In this document: piece after piece, positions 39,985 through 51,306 of the stretch
Numbering within the stretch: position 1 is the stretch's first letter
Layout of the letters: every line of letters starts with the position of its first letter
From: Asterionellopsis glacialis
Taxonomy: Eukaryota; Bacillariophyta; Plagiogrammaphyceae; Rhaphoneidales; Asterionellopsidaceae
Direction of reading: 5' to 3'
NCBI GenBank assembly: GCA_014885115.2
Contig: WKLE02004511.1
Coordinates: forward strand, 1 to 54,792
Length of the DNA: 54,792 nucleotides
Position numbers and translations under genes: made by a program
The notes under the pieces: model-generated
What the model was told of the DNA's origin: nothing
Seen by the model: only the letters and a program-made list of their open reading frames with translations
Databases searched by the model: none

Positions 39985-42578
39985 TCATTCTTCCTGATTT
40001 CTTTGCTTAATGCCTTCTCGAATCAAGGCATCAGCAAAAATTTCAGCTTCGTTTGTTGCCAAATCTCCAGATGCCATACGGGCGAGCTCTTGCCGTCTTT
40101 CTTGACCATCGACAGAGCCTGCAAGAACCTGGGAAGTTCCAACTTGCAAGCTGGGCTCAGATACTTTCTGTACAACTAGATGAAGATCGGCGATGGCAGC
40201 CACTGAGGGACTATGTGTGATGCTTATCACTTGCTCTCTACCCCGACTAGAACCAACCTTTTGCCGAGTTTGGTCAGCGAGCATATTTGCCAACGATACT
40301 GCAGCTCGACCTCCAACATGTGCATCGATCTCATCGTACAAAACGGCCACTGGTGGACAACCCATTGACGAATCGGTTGACTCTGAAGAAGAACGCGACG
40401 AGCCACAGCTGGCACCGATGGATCCCGGTAGCTCTGTTTCAATTGCAAGCAATATACGAGCCTTTTCTCCTGCACTCGCTACAACATCAACTTTGCCTCC
40501 TCGTTTCGATTGATTCAAACCATTCCTGTTGCCGTCTGCGGCGTTTTCAGTTTTCTCAACCGAGCTTCCTTGTGTCTGGTCATGCAGAAGTAAAAAGTCA
40601 ATACCATCCAAACCAAGCCCTGAACCTGGTCCATAAGCAGAAAGGTCTGTGCACTTCCGTACGTCGGACATTATGCGAGCCTCAAAAGCAGAAGTATCCA
40701 TACCCAACGAAGGCAGTCGAGACGTAACAGACAAAGAAAGGGTATTTGCTACATGTTTTCGTGCCTTTGTTAGATGTTCGCAAGCAACTTCAAATCTGGC
40801 TAATGCATCTTTTTCTTTTTCGAGAGCTTCTGGTAGTAGTTGTCGAGCTTCTACGTTGCCATCCAATTCACTTCGGAGAGACTTGTGGCATGTCGGTAAG
40901 ACGTACGGAGATATTCCATGTTTCCTTGCCAACATATTCCAATCTACAATAATTTGATCGATCTCTTCAAGTGACAAGTCCACACCGCTTCTAGTTCTTT
41001 CGAGGACTTGGATCAAACCACTGTTATCATCTTCAATGACTCGGGCGCATTCAGCTAGGTCTGCCTCTATTGTATTCAGTATATCATGGACTCGCTCGGC
41101 TGCATCAGATACTGGTCCATCTGTGGACATACCCACTGCATTATACAATGAATTCCGAGCTCGCTGAAGAGCTGTTGCAGCCGAATCGGGTGCAGAAAGT
41201 GATCCGAGAGATTGGCCGGCACTATAAGCTTGTTGTATCTGTTCATCGAGAGCCTTAATGGCATCCCGAAATTCTAGCAAATTGGAATACAAGGAAGACG
41301 AAATATCTTCACCACCACCACCACTACTACTAGCCCACGATGACTCGGTCAAGGCAAATATCACATTGGAAAATTCTGTATCAGCTCCTGGAATAGCTTG
41401 AATTGACTCACAAAATCGTATTATTTTGGCCTCAAAGTCATCCAATTCTTCAATCCAATGTTGAAGAAGTTCCAAATCTTCATCACTATGATTATTTGGG
41501 TCGCTACCACTGCTTCCCAAAGATGAGGGCAACACACGACTTGCGAGTTCCCGCTCGAGACTTTCCCGTCGTTCTCGACAAGTACCATAATCCATTTTTG
41601 TTTTCTGAGCATATACACGTATTTCTGGAGGAACTGCAGTATCGACAATCGCCATACGTGAACTTGGTCTAGACAAGGCAGCAGCTGCTGCTGCCGCATC
41701 AATCACAACCACCAATGGTCCTGCTATGGCTTTTAATGTTTTTAACGTTACAGGTATACCATTAATTTCACAATTTGATTTCAGTCTTTGCTGCGTTGAT
41801 GTTATGGTACCCGTAGTAGTCGCCGAATTCGCTATAGATAGTACTCTTTTAAGGATGAGTGTACCCATATTGTCATTGTTTGCATCCTTTGTTGCACACA
41901 ACAAAGATGGGTCAAGCCCAGCATTTACAAATGAATCCTGAACTACTGACAAATGAGGCTCGCTTAATCGCAGCACTATTTTNNNNNNNNNNNNNNNNNN
42001 NNNNNNNNNNNTCATTGGATCAGACCAAACAGTCAGAGGAGATTATCCAACAAATGAACACATTTCCCACATCAATCTATTTTTTTAAAAGAAAACTTAC
42101 CCATTTCTACACTTGCTACGGATGGCAATGATTCTTCACCGGAGATTTTAGCTGTAGGAACATAAGACGCAGTTGCTTTACCTCCAGTTACCAAATCTAC
42201 AACTTTAGCCATTAATAATGATTTTCCAGAACCAGTTTCACCTGTAACCGCAACTAAGTTAGGATAATTTCCTAAAGAGATAACAATGTCTTGAGAATTT
42301 GGTTGTACATGCCCTGCAAGGTTTTTGGATTTGATCAGAGTTATATGACTATTGTATAGCTCATCTGCCGAAGAAGATAACGATTCACTATCTCCATTCG
42401 TGACTTCTAATGAAGATGACAACGCACGATGCCAACCTCTTCTATTCTTTGTAGAATAATGGTGACCCCGATAATTGTGGACTGCCGCTGGAGGTGAAAA
42501 ACCAGAAATCACGGAAATACACAGAAGAAATGTAACGTAGAGAAGACGACCACAAATATTGTTTAATAGCTTCTTCAT
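39985..42578 (-). CDS. RecN-like DNA repair ATPase, plastid-directed, with a gap
   Basis: RecN is an SMC-like ATPase that acts early in double-strand-break repair. Exon 1 is 42578-42101 and ends in a GTAAGT donor in phase 1. Exon 2 runs from within the 29-N gap to 39985, so its start is not visible. The N-terminus is a signal peptide (LLYVTFLLCISVISG) followed by FSPPAAVHNYRGHH, a strong plastid bipartite signal. Walker A GETGSGKS is at residues 113-120. The C-terminal part has a degenerate ABC signature (ASAGEKARILLAI), Walker B LYDEIDAHVGGRAA and QVISITHSPSVAAIAD, all RecN hallmarks. The signature's first Gly is changed to Ala (SAGE rather than SGGE). It probably acts on plastid DNA. Two fragments of it are copied at 37163-37717. 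Confidence 0.88.
41983..42011. other. Assembly gap (29 N) inside the RecN gene
   Basis: The gap hides the acceptor of intron 1 and the first codons of exon 2. Its length is an assembly estimate. Confidence 0.99.
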
Positions 42579-43345
42579 ATTCTGTCGATATCCAATACTG
42601 TTTTCTTTTGTCTTCGAATCTTGTAATGCTATGATGAATCAAACATGAAACTTATTCTTTTTGGCTCCTTCAAGCTGTTTGGAGAATATGTACTTCCCAC
42701 CAAAGGACGTAGGTTCAAAATTGAAATTGAATCGATATGAGAGAGGGAGTGCAAAGACGGTGCTCAAAGTCTCTTTCTCGTTCAGAAATGATAATCCTAA
42801 GTCTAGTCCCCTGTACTCGTACGGTATGTGGACTGATGTTGTGTTCTCTCGTTCTCGTCAAAGATCCAATCGGCTTCGTCGAGCTTTTTCTTGGATGGAC
42901 ATGGCGCGTCTCGGAGGCAATTTCGAACCCCAAGATTTTTCTCTGAATTCAAAATACACCCATAAATTCTGCTTCCCATGGAGGAAATACTAGATTCTGC
43001 ACCATAAGAATTGGAAAACATGCTGTATGTCTTCGGACTTGATATTACCAGTTTTGAGATGTCTGGCCTTGTACCCGTGTTGTTGTGTCTTGTTTACAGT
43101 ATCTAATAATAAGTAGGTTGGTCTTGTACAAGAATATTAAATGACGTCATTTCATGTGTATCAACCGTTGGACAAGCCACTCAACGGTCGAGGTGCACCG
43201 TTTCCTCACAAAATTGGTTTTGGAGTCATTGAGCACCTCGATGTTTTGAAACCTTTTTTCCGTGTTTGGCTTGTAATCAAGGTGGCACTGTCCAACTCTA
43301 AAGTACCGAAGTCCTAGTCTACAGGAGTGAGGCATCGACAACACC
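42579..43345. other. Divergent intergenic region
   Basis: Upstream region of RecN and of the silaffin-like gene. It holds a partial GTCCTAGTCTAC word at 43312. Overlapping open frames at 42661-43021 show no domain. No gene is supported. Confidence 0.5.
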
Positions 43346-44584
43346 ATGATGAAGCGTCAATGTCGTCGTCGTCAACGCCGAGTTATATCATCACTCTTTA
43401 TTTTATCACAAACGCTATGTGTGACAGAAGAATTCTCAATTGAGGGGAGAGGTGAAAGACCAAAAAGAGATGATGTTCATGACAGTGTTGTTCTAGCACC
43501 ACCGCCAAGTCAAATGCCTAAACCCACTACTCATGCAGCAATGTCTATCGATGGAAGTGATAGAAATACCGGGCATCCGCCGTCATCGAAAGATGCAAAA
43601 AGTCCTGGTACTCCCAAGGCCCCAAAAACGACTGCGGCAAAAAAGGGATCCCCGAGTAGTAGTAGTAATTTCGATGTTGCAACCTCTGTAGAAGAAAATC
43701 CCGCTACCGGAGAGAATGATGAATCTGACCAAACGATAAGTAATCATGGTGAAGAAGAAGGGGATGAAGCAAACCCAAAAGCAACAACAAAAACGAAAAA
43801 GGATGCCACTTTCAGATTGGGATACAACATTAAAGAAAAAAGAATAAGAGGTGGAAGGCCATCAACAACATCATATATTAATACAGGAGGAATAGTAAAA
43901 AACAAAAAAACAAAAAAGGTCAAGGAAGCCTTTGAAAAAAGTAAACTGACACGTGAAGAAAAACCTGATGAAAGTCTAGCACAATTATCGCAAATACATT
44001 CGTTGGATCATCCAGTAGACCATCCGATAGACCATTATACATTCGAAGAACAATTCAAAAATTATTATATTGGTGGTGTTTCAATATCTCAACAAATGGA
44101 AGAGCTATTGAAACAAAATGAAGAAGAACTAGATGAATTCCAAACAACTGATTCTAATAATAATGGTAACACACCGACGGGGTCAGTCTTAACGAGAGGT
44201 GGAGGGAAAAAGTCAGGAAAGAAATCGGGGAAAAAGAGCAAGGGCAGTGGAAAGAAGGTGGGAAAAAGTGGAAAGAGTGGAGAGTCTGGAAAGAGTTCAA
44301 AGGGAGCACAACCGCCTCCACCGACACCACCGACACCACCACCTCCACCGTTGCCAACAATATCGCCTAGCCAAACTCCGACTGCACCGGTTGTTCCAAT
44401 CCCAACGATTTCACCAAGTAACCCCCCTTCTGTTGAACCAGTACCTGCTGAACCATCCGTAAGTCCAACAGTCTGCACAGGTAAAAACTGCCCACGACCG
44501 ACACGACCTGTACGATACCGACGAACGGCAGAGGGAGACTTTGTCGAAGAATATTATGATGAAGATGATATTGATAGTCGGTAA
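43346..44584 (+). CDS. Secreted Lys/Ser/Gly- and Pro-rich silaffin-like protein
   Basis: The frame gives 412 residues, almost entirely low complexity. The start is basic, then hydrophobic (VISSLFILSQTLCV), a plausible signal peptide. A Ser/Lys/Glu/Pro-rich body follows. Residues about 285-318 are SGKKSGKK-type repeats, a Lys/Ser/Gly block of the sort seen in silaffins and related diatom biosilica proteins, where Lys and Ser carry polyamines and phosphate. A Pro-rich stretch with SPSQTPTAP periodicity follows, and the end is acidic (EEYYDEDDIDSR). A short Cys-containing site (CTGKNCPRP) is near the C-terminus. The function is inferred from composition only. It is tail-to-tail with the GRC3-like gene, 90 bp apart. 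Confidence 0.7.
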   Translation: MMKRQCRRRQRRVISSLFILSQTLCVTEEFSIEGRGERPKRDDVHDSVVLAPPPSQMPKPTTHAAMSIDGSDRNTGHPPSSKDAKSPGTPKAPKTTAAKKGSPSSSSNFDVATSVEENPATGENDESDQTISNHGEEEGDEANPKATTKTKKDATFRLGYNIKEKRIRGGRPSTTSYINTGGIVKNKKTKKVKEAFEKSKLTREEKPDESLAQLSQIHSLDHPVDHPIDHYTFEEQFKNYYIGGVSISQQMEELLKQNEEELDEFQTTDSNNNGNTPTGSVLTRGGGKKSGKKSGKKSKGSGKKVGKSGKSGESGKSSKGAQPPPPTPPTPPPPPLPTISPSQTPTAPVVPIPTISPSNPPSVEPVPAEPSVSPTVCTGKNCPRPTRPVRYRRTAEGDFVEEYYDEDDIDSR

Positions 44585-44674
44585 CATCAATAGAAACAGA
44601 TATAAGAAAAGTGATTTTCTTTTGAAGTTCATCGTAATTTTCTTTTCTTTTTATTTCTGCTTTTAAACTGTTAC

Positions 44675-47038
44675 TTATATATTTGATGTACTTTTTCGAA
44701 GCAGATAATTTTTGCTTTTCATCACATCACCTCCAAGACCAACAGATAATCCATCACAACAAAGATATGGGAGAGATTCAGACTGTACTCCGCGATAAAG
44801 ACATTCTAGAGGAAGTTGTAAATTGCCACCCACAAGAGTGTCAACACCGTTCAAATCCTCTGCAGAAACGGGAGTAAGGATAAGAAAGAGGCGACGTACT
44901 CGGTCAATACTACGGATTAAACCAAGTCCAATACAAGAAAGACAAGGGTCTGTAACTGCCCTACTGTTGTAGTCCCCCTCTCCCTCCCCGGACCGGCATA
45001 ATCCCACAATAGCACCATTCAAAGCATCTAATATGATATCATCATCATTCCTAAAGTCTCGTGATACACTGCATCCTCGCATGATCTTGTAGTTTATGAC
45101 ATCTATTGGAACAGCATAGGGTCGTGCACAAGCCAAAGTGTTTGCTATTCTACAATTAGGATCATATACACCTGTGCAACCGAAATTGACATCATCAAAA
45201 TTTTCCCAAATACTCGTCCCACCTAAAAAGTATGTACATAGTCGTAAAGATCGCAATGCCATGGAAGGAATGGAAGATGCACTAGTAGGTGTTGGTAGGG
45301 TTATTTGTGGTGGTGGTGGTGGTGGTGCAGTAGTATCAATATTTTCGTCGTACGATGCAAGTGACGCAACAGATGCTGTTCGTGAGGGGGCTGGTGTTGA
45401 TACTTTTGTTGTTGGATCTGCCGTTGTCGAAAGAGTCGTTGACGCAGAAGCATTGTTGTAGGAGTGTACTACGTGCAACTTCAAACCTTGAATAGAATCC
45501 ATTACATTTGTCATGTCAAACATTTTGGAACGATTTTCTCCAATAAGTTGAATGACATGTCGTGGTTGTAGAACATCCATTAACGCCGACAACACTTGAA
45601 ACCCCATTCCTTTCACCCATCCATCAGTGTTGACCAATAATGGTAATTGATATTCATCACCCCCGTACTTGTCATGCACAAGATTCTCATAAGCCTTTAA
45701 TAGTTTAGATATGGATTGCACATACAATGTTGGATCACCCTTGGATGAAATATGACCATAGTAATAGGCCGCCACATGGTGCTTTGAAATGATAGAATTA
45801 GGACCCATTACCATATGTGCATGAGGTGGATGAAGTAGAGGAGTTTTAACTAGAGTAAGGGTGAGCATTCCTGGTGGAGACATTTCAGGTTGTCCTACAT
45901 CACAATCTAAAAGAGCCACAGTCTTATGAGTTTGAGACAACAGACGGTGTATAGCAAACCGTAAATATGTACTTTTTCCAACACTTTTTGCTCCACAGAT
46001 TGCTATACGTGCTCTACTAGTAGCAAGTTTTGAGGCTGGTAGTTTTTTTTCTTGCGATAACAAGTCAGCTTGACTAGCATTGTCATCATCATCTTCTTCC
46101 CCCAACAATTTACCACCATACGGATTCTTTTCGTCGTGATCACTATCCGATAGATGATCAACATGATTATTTGTGAATTCAGAAGTAATATTATCCATAG
46201 TAAGTTGCCATGTATGTGGAATAACAGTCGGTCGAACTTCTTCCCCCATAGGACAACACACTTTGAATGTTGCATCTTTCTCATTATTAACATTCTTGTT
46301 GTTGTTCCTATCTGGCATGGAAGTCAAATGTAGTACAGTTTGTTTTCCTTCCTCTATTGGAGTTGGGAAGATAGTTACAACACTTTTCCAAGATGGACTA
46401 TCCACGGTGACTGATGTTGTAGTATCAATGTTATCGCCGTTATCATCATTATTATTGCCATTCTTCGCTGTAAGTCGATATCCTAATAAATCTACTTGTC
46501 CATGAATAATTTCAACACGTGCACGTCCAACTAAACATACATGGACTGGTTCTCCAGAAAAGGTAACGATTGCAATGCCACCCTTCCAACATTGGGTGAC
46601 TCCTTTAGGTAACAAGTCGTTAGATGATGGTGACGCTAATAGTGAATGTTTCTTCTCGTTAATCGAAACTTGCTTGGGAGACAAACGACCACTGTTTTTC
46701 ATTTCTGGAGATGTTTTTTGAATTTGTTGTTTTGTTTTCTGATTATGGTTCTTTTGTTCCGACTTCGAATCATTTTGATTAACTAATTTAGTTGTAGACT
46801 GACTCGAGGGACGGGGTCGTTTTTGACCGCGTTTCTTGGATGGAGTTTTCTTGGGTGACGACGACAATGACGATGGCTCCGGGACGACATTGGTTAGATT
46901 TTCTTCTTTGACTGATGATTCTCCAGACCATCCAATTGATGCGGCATGCGATGGTGGTGCAAGAGGAGCCCACGTTGACGATAATAATTCTTCATCTTCC
47001 TTTATATCATCAACGGCATTAGATGATGAATCCATCAT
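44675..47038 (-). CDS. GRC3/NOL9-type polynucleotide 5'-hydroxyl kinase
   Basis: GRC3/NOL9 phosphorylates 5'-OH RNA ends during rRNA processing in the nucleolus. This single-exon frame gives 787 residues. The first 150 residues are Ser/Lys/Pro-rich with a nuclear-signal-like KKRGQKRPRP. A beta-rich domain follows. The kinase domain has Walker A GAKSVGKST (about 347-355), DCDVGQPE (about 376) and the conserved NTDGWVKGMGFQ. The C-terminal region holds a Pro-run linker of nine residues and a CxxxxF-like tail. The product is RNA with a 5' phosphate, ready for ligation or decay. Length agrees with other NOL9 proteins. Confidence 0.9.
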   Translation of the reverse strand: MMDSSSNAVDDIKEDEELLSSTWAPLAPPSHAASIGWSGESSVKEENLTNVVPEPSSLSSSPKKTPSKKRGQKRPRPSSQSTTKLVNQNDSKSEQKNHNQKTKQQIQKTSPEMKNSGRLSPKQVSINEKKHSLLASPSSNDLLPKGVTQCWKGGIAIVTFSGEPVHVCLVGRARVEIIHGQVDLLGYRLTAKNGNNNDDNGDNIDTTTSVTVDSPSWKSVVTIFPTPIEEGKQTVLHLTSMPDRNNNKNVNNEKDATFKVCCPMGEEVRPTVIPHTWQLTMDNITSEFTNNHVDHLSDSDHDEKNPYGGKLLGEEDDDDNASQADLLSQEKKLPASKLATSRARIAICGAKSVGKSTYLRFAIHRLLSQTHKTVALLDCDVGQPEMSPPGMLTLTLVKTPLLHPPHAHMVMGPNSIISKHHVAAYYYGHISSKGDPTLYVQSISKLLKAYENLVHDKYGGDEYQLPLLVNTDGWVKGMGFQVLSALMDVLQPRHVIQLIGENRSKMFDMTNVMDSIQGLKLHVVHSYNNASASTTLSTTADPTTKVSTPAPSRTASVASLASYDENIDTTAPPPPPPQITLPTPTSASSIPSMALRSLRLCTYFLGGTSIWENFDDVNFGCTGVYDPNCRIANTLACARPYAVPIDVINYKIMRGCSVSRDFRNDDDIILDALNGAIVGLCRSGEGEGDYNSRAVTDPCLSCIGLGLIRSIDRVRRLFLILTPVSAEDLNGVDTLVGGNLQLPLECLYRGVQSESLPYLCCDGLSVGLGGDVMKSKNYLLRKSTSNI

Positions 47039-47650
47039 TCAGTGAGTCTGCCGCAGAACATCGTTTTTCATATACCTCGCTGTGAGACATCCTTGCAGCA
47101 TCGTTCAATCTTGCCTGCTTGTTCGCCCCCACACATCAGAGATTGTTTTTTGATTTTCTTTTATTGTTTGCATGGTTGCCTGACCAATAGTCTTGCTGCC
47201 TGTCCAAAATTTCAAAATTATCCTCATCTCTGGGCTCAAGCTAGATGCTGGGAGGACCTCTCTCTCGGGAGAGGTTTTCCTGTCCTCAGTCCTCAAAGCA
47301 CCACATAATATGAGAAATGACCGTTGGTGCTATGTAGGTTTAAGGTAAGTAAATGTACAAAGCATTTTAACTAATTTCCTAAAATGAATAAATCACATTT
47401 ATGTGGGACAGTAGTAATTAATTATAAAATATAATATAATTCGAATATTATTTTTAAGTTAGCGGACGCCTAAAAGTTGTTCACATTTTGTATGCCAAAC
47501 ACCATCTGCAAATGAGGGAAAATTGAAGCGGACACCGCAAAGGTCAAATTCAGTGTTTCTTTATTTCTTGCGACAGACAGTCTACAAGTACCTGCCTCAA
47601 TAAAGAATGTGTGCATTCTTTACGAGGCCATTGTAACATATGTATGAAAG
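47039..47650. other. Divergent intergenic region
   Basis: Upstream region of the GRC3 and glycosyltransferase genes. No TATA box, repeat or small gene could be supported. The frame at 47042-47308 shows no domain. Confidence 0.5.
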
Positions 47651-49332
47651 ATGAGTTGGGGTATATTTCTCAATTCAAGTCGTAATTCACTGGAACGAAA
47701 AAACATGAAACAACAACGACAAAAAAAATGTAAATTGTCATTCAAGTTCATATTAAGGATTTTAGTAGGCTTCGCAATTTCTTTGGGATTGATAATTATT
47801 GTGACGAATTACTACATTGTTACTTCCCAAGAAGTACAACACGATGCTCTCTTCGGAGATCATGGTAATAGAAAACACCACAACCAAATCATTCAGTCAA
47901 CGACCACAAATACTGCAAAACAACGCGAAACTATAACAATTCCATACATGATTTCCATCACATCATGCGATAATCCAAGATCTATAATCGATGGTGCAGC
48001 TGTTTTGCAACATTCTATTCATCTTGTCCACAAGAACAAAAATGCAACATTATCCGCATCAATAAGCTCATCACTATCAACAACGACAAGAAGTCAAGAT
48101 ACTACTAGTACATATTATGACTATAAAATGTATGCTATACATCTTCCAACAGCTAAATCATGCGCAATGCCATTACAAGAAAAGCTAGGTTTTATATTGA
48201 TAGAACGTGAGGTACCTGTATCTGTGGAAGAAATTCAAGGTGATTTTTTACGTGAACGTATTCAACAAAATGGTTGTTGTGGCGAAAAAGAATTGATTAA
48301 ACTGGAAGCCTATACGATGTCAGAGCAAGCACCGATTGTTGTTCATTTAGATATTGATGCAATTCTTTTGAAACCTTTAGATCCGCTCTTTGATCTCATG
48401 TTATTAGATAATACAACAGCAACAGCATCTCGAGATGATGTTAATGTTATGTGGAAAGAAAAACCATTGCCATCAAAAATCAATGCAATGTTCACTTTGG
48501 ACTATGGGATGGTTGCGCCTAGACGGCGGTACAAACCCGTTCAAGGTGGATTCTTAATCTTACGCCCTGACTTGAATGTATACAACGAATTGGTTGATAT
48601 TGTACGGAAAGGTGACTTTCGCGAGCGACATGGATGGGGTGGCAAAGTTGGGTAAGTTTTTGAAAATCACGGCATGTGTTCTCTTGAGTTGGAGTATTTC
48701 AAAAACCAGTCCTGAGTTTTGATTCATGTAACCATGTCTTCTTAAAAAAACTGGAACGTGCACTATAAGAAGCGTTCTCACGTAAGAAATGTTCTCACCC
48801 CCACCCCTCACCCCCCCAAAAAATGGTTCTGATTTGTGTAATACGACTTTCTCTTTTGTTTTTGAAAAGTCCATTTTTTGGGTCTATGACGATTCAAGGG
48901 CTGTTGTCGTATTATTACTATCTCTTACATCCCAATACGTCGCTGGAACTAAATCGATGTGTATACAATCAAATGAGTGAAAATCCACGTACGGGAGGTG
49001 ATGACAATACTACAGCTGCCTCTGCTGTAGGTAAATGTTGGGATGGGCGCGAAATATGTGAGGATTGTCGCCAAACAAATCTTTCTAATATTGTTTCAAT
49101 ACATTTCACACTGTGTCAAAAACCATGGCTATGTATGGCAATGCAGCGTAATACAATACAAAGCAAGCAATGTCGTAAATTTCACCATGAATGGTTTCGT
49201 ATACGATCAAGTTTAGAAGAATCATTAGGCAATAATTCAACTGGTACGGGAAAGTGGTTTAAAGAACAGTTTTATGGATTTTGTAATCGTTATGGTCAAC
49301 GTGGATATTTACAACTGCAATTCCCAGATTGA
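47651..49332 (+). CDS. Type II membrane glycosyltransferase, GT8-like
   Basis: Exons are 47651-48651 and 48870-49332, joined at a phase-2 GTAAGT...AAAAG intron, giving about 487 residues. A basic N-terminus and one hydrophobic segment (about 32-56) make it a type II Golgi protein. The DxD motif is in VVHLDIDAILLKP (about 235-247), and GGFLILRPDLNVYNELV matches nucleotide-sugar transferases of the GT8/GT-A type. The second exon carries FFGSMTIQGLLSYYY and a Cys-rich segment (CWDGREICEDCRQ) near the end, probably with disulfides in the lumen. The donor sugar is unknown. ATG 47708 could be an alternative start. Confidence 0.8.
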
Positions 49333-50224
49333 AAAGTAGACAACAACAAAAATGAACGTCGTAAAATGTTGAAAGAAACCAACGGAACCTAGTATCTAAG
49401 TAAAAAAAGTTCATAAAAAACGCGAGCATCAGGATCCAAAATCAGAGATAGATGAGAATGAAAAAGAATAGATGTTCGAAAGATGAGTAGACTAAAAGAC
49501 CTCCATAGGATTCACACTGGTAAACCCCAATTAGAGATTGGTTAAACGCATGGGATAATGAAAAAATGAGGCAATGATCAGAATCTAGTTGAACGAATCT
49601 TGTTTGTGGTGTATCCAGGACGATGGATTGGTCATTATTGCAAGTTTGTGTTACACGGCATTTTGATCAATAAGAGTGGGGAAGATAGCTTGATATAGCA
49701 TGCTCTAACTCCCATTTGGACACAAAACACAATGATGTTTCGTTAACTGCAAACTAAAATGTCTTAATTTATCATCTTACTACTTACTAAACTTTCAAAT
49801 TTGACCAGGAAATGAAGATTAATAGAACTTTTCAAAATCTTTTCAATGATAATTAAGTCTCTCTCTCTCTCTAGAGACTACCATACTAACTTCCCCAGTA
49901 GTAGTCCCTGGCAAACATCTCTAGAAAAGCTTTGTAGCTTTTCATTTTTCATATAGAAAAAAGGTAGATTGGAAGAGAGGGTTAGGGATAATCACATTTT
50001 GTGTACAATCGACTAATATTTTGAAATTCCGCCACGCACTCTCTCTCTAGAGAGTCTACTGTAGGAACTGGTTTACCTGTTTACCTTGTACTCGGTGAGA
50101 TGTCGAATCTCTTGAGGTCTCGAATCTTGAGATCTTTGACTGTGATAAAAAATGACTCCGACCTACGGTTGTTGATGCCATCATTCGTACGGCCTCAATT
50201 TCTTCCTGATTTTCACAATAAGGC
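49333..50224. other. Intergenic region with two CTCTCTAGAGA palindromes
   Basis: No gene is supported. CTCTCTAGAGAC lies at 49867-49878 and the exact CTCTCTAGAGAG block at 50039-50058, about 180 bp before the phosphatase ATG. Confidence 0.5.
50039..50058. promoter_or_regulatory. CTCTCTAGAGAG palindromic element, exact repeat of 12327-12346
   Basis: The 20-bp block is identical to 12327-12346, including the flanking CT tract and the TCTA after the palindrome. The function is unknown. Confidence 0.4.
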
Positions 50225-51013
50225 ATGATGCTCTCACGTAACGCAGTATTACGCTGTTCAAAAGTTGCCACCGGCATGATGATTGGCGCGGCGGGACTAA
50301 GTTCGTCATCCTCTGTAAGGTGCCAAGAGACCACAGACAGAGGAACTCAATTTGCCAATAGTTTGCCCGAGCTTCCTCCACAGTGCAAGAGATTCTATTT
50401 AATTCGGCACGGCCAGACAGACTGGAACAAGAAGGGTTTGCTACAAGGTGGAAGTTATGACATTCCATTGAATGATTATGGCTTAGAACAAGCAGAGCGT
50501 GTGTCAAGGGAGTTATCTGGAATCTCTCTGGGTGTCGTTGCTTCTTCTCATTTAAAACGGGCTCAGCAAACAGCTGATGCAGTTCACCAAAAACAACCGC
50601 AGGCCAAACGGTTATCCTTTTCGAACTTTGGAGAAATGAGATTTGGAGACTTTGAGGGAAAACCTATGCATGAAGAGAACGGAAACAAGTCAAGTTTTGA
50701 GATTTTAGACCGTCAAAGAATCGAAAATCCAGATGAAATATGGCCCGGAGGAGAAAGTATGAAAGAAGTAGAACGCCGTACGCAAGAAGGTCTTGATGGA
50801 ATTTTGGAAAGTCATAAGGATGAGAAACATATTGCTATTGTCGCACATGGAAGGACAAATGAAGTTATCTTGGCTTCACTTCTCATGAACGATGTCTCCA
50901 AAACCGGAAATTTCAAGCAAGGCAACACAGGCATCAATGTTATAGACCTTGATGAACGTGAAAAGAGTTGGAGCGCGGTTCTCATAAATTACATCAAGCA
51001 TACTGAAGTATAG
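50225..51013 (+). CDS. Histidine phosphatase (phosphoglycerate mutase-like)
   Basis: The frame gives 262 residues in a single exon. The catalytic motif LIRHGQTDWN has the phospho-accepting His62, and the second His208 is in IVAHGRTN. These define branch 1 of the histidine phosphatase superfamily. The motif RAQQTADAV and the acidic GEMRFGDFEG segment also match. The first 45 residues (MLSRNAVLRCSKVATGMM) resemble a mitochondrial presequence. Family members dephosphorylate sugar phosphates, nucleotides or proteins, so the substrate is not fixed. The length is normal for the family. Confidence 0.9.
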   Translation: MMLSRNAVLRCSKVATGMMIGAAGLSSSSSVRCQETTDRGTQFANSLPELPPQCKRFYLIRHGQTDWNKKGLLQGGSYDIPLNDYGLEQAERVSRELSGISLGVVASSHLKRAQQTADAVHQKQPQAKRLSFSNFGEMRFGDFEGKPMHEENGNKSSFEILDRQRIENPDEIWPGGESMKEVERRTQEGLDGILESHKDEKHIAIVAHGRTNEVILASLLMNDVSKTGNFKQGNTGINVIDLDEREKSWSAVLINYIKHTEV

Positions 51014-51306
51014 GGCTATTCCATCTTTCTAACATAATTCTTGTATTGTTTAATAACAAGCAGTGTAATTGGACGTTAACTTCAAAGAAATCCAACTTAT
51101 TGGATGCTCAAGTTGACTTGCAGCAACAAAAACTACGCCTAACGTAATCCACCTATACTCCAGTTGTTCATCGTAGAAAATCTTTTCATCAAAATTCAAT
51201 ATGGATCCTCAAGCGACACAAAAAATCAGATGAAAATTGTCTTCATAATAATAGTGCTTAGTTTACAATGCATACAGTCAAAATTATTCAGCAAAACGGG
51301 TAGGAA

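Noticed and set aside
44089..44478. Gly/Phe-rich minus-strand frame opposite the silaffin-like gene
   Set aside because: It is an antisense shadow of the Lys/Ser/Pro repeats.
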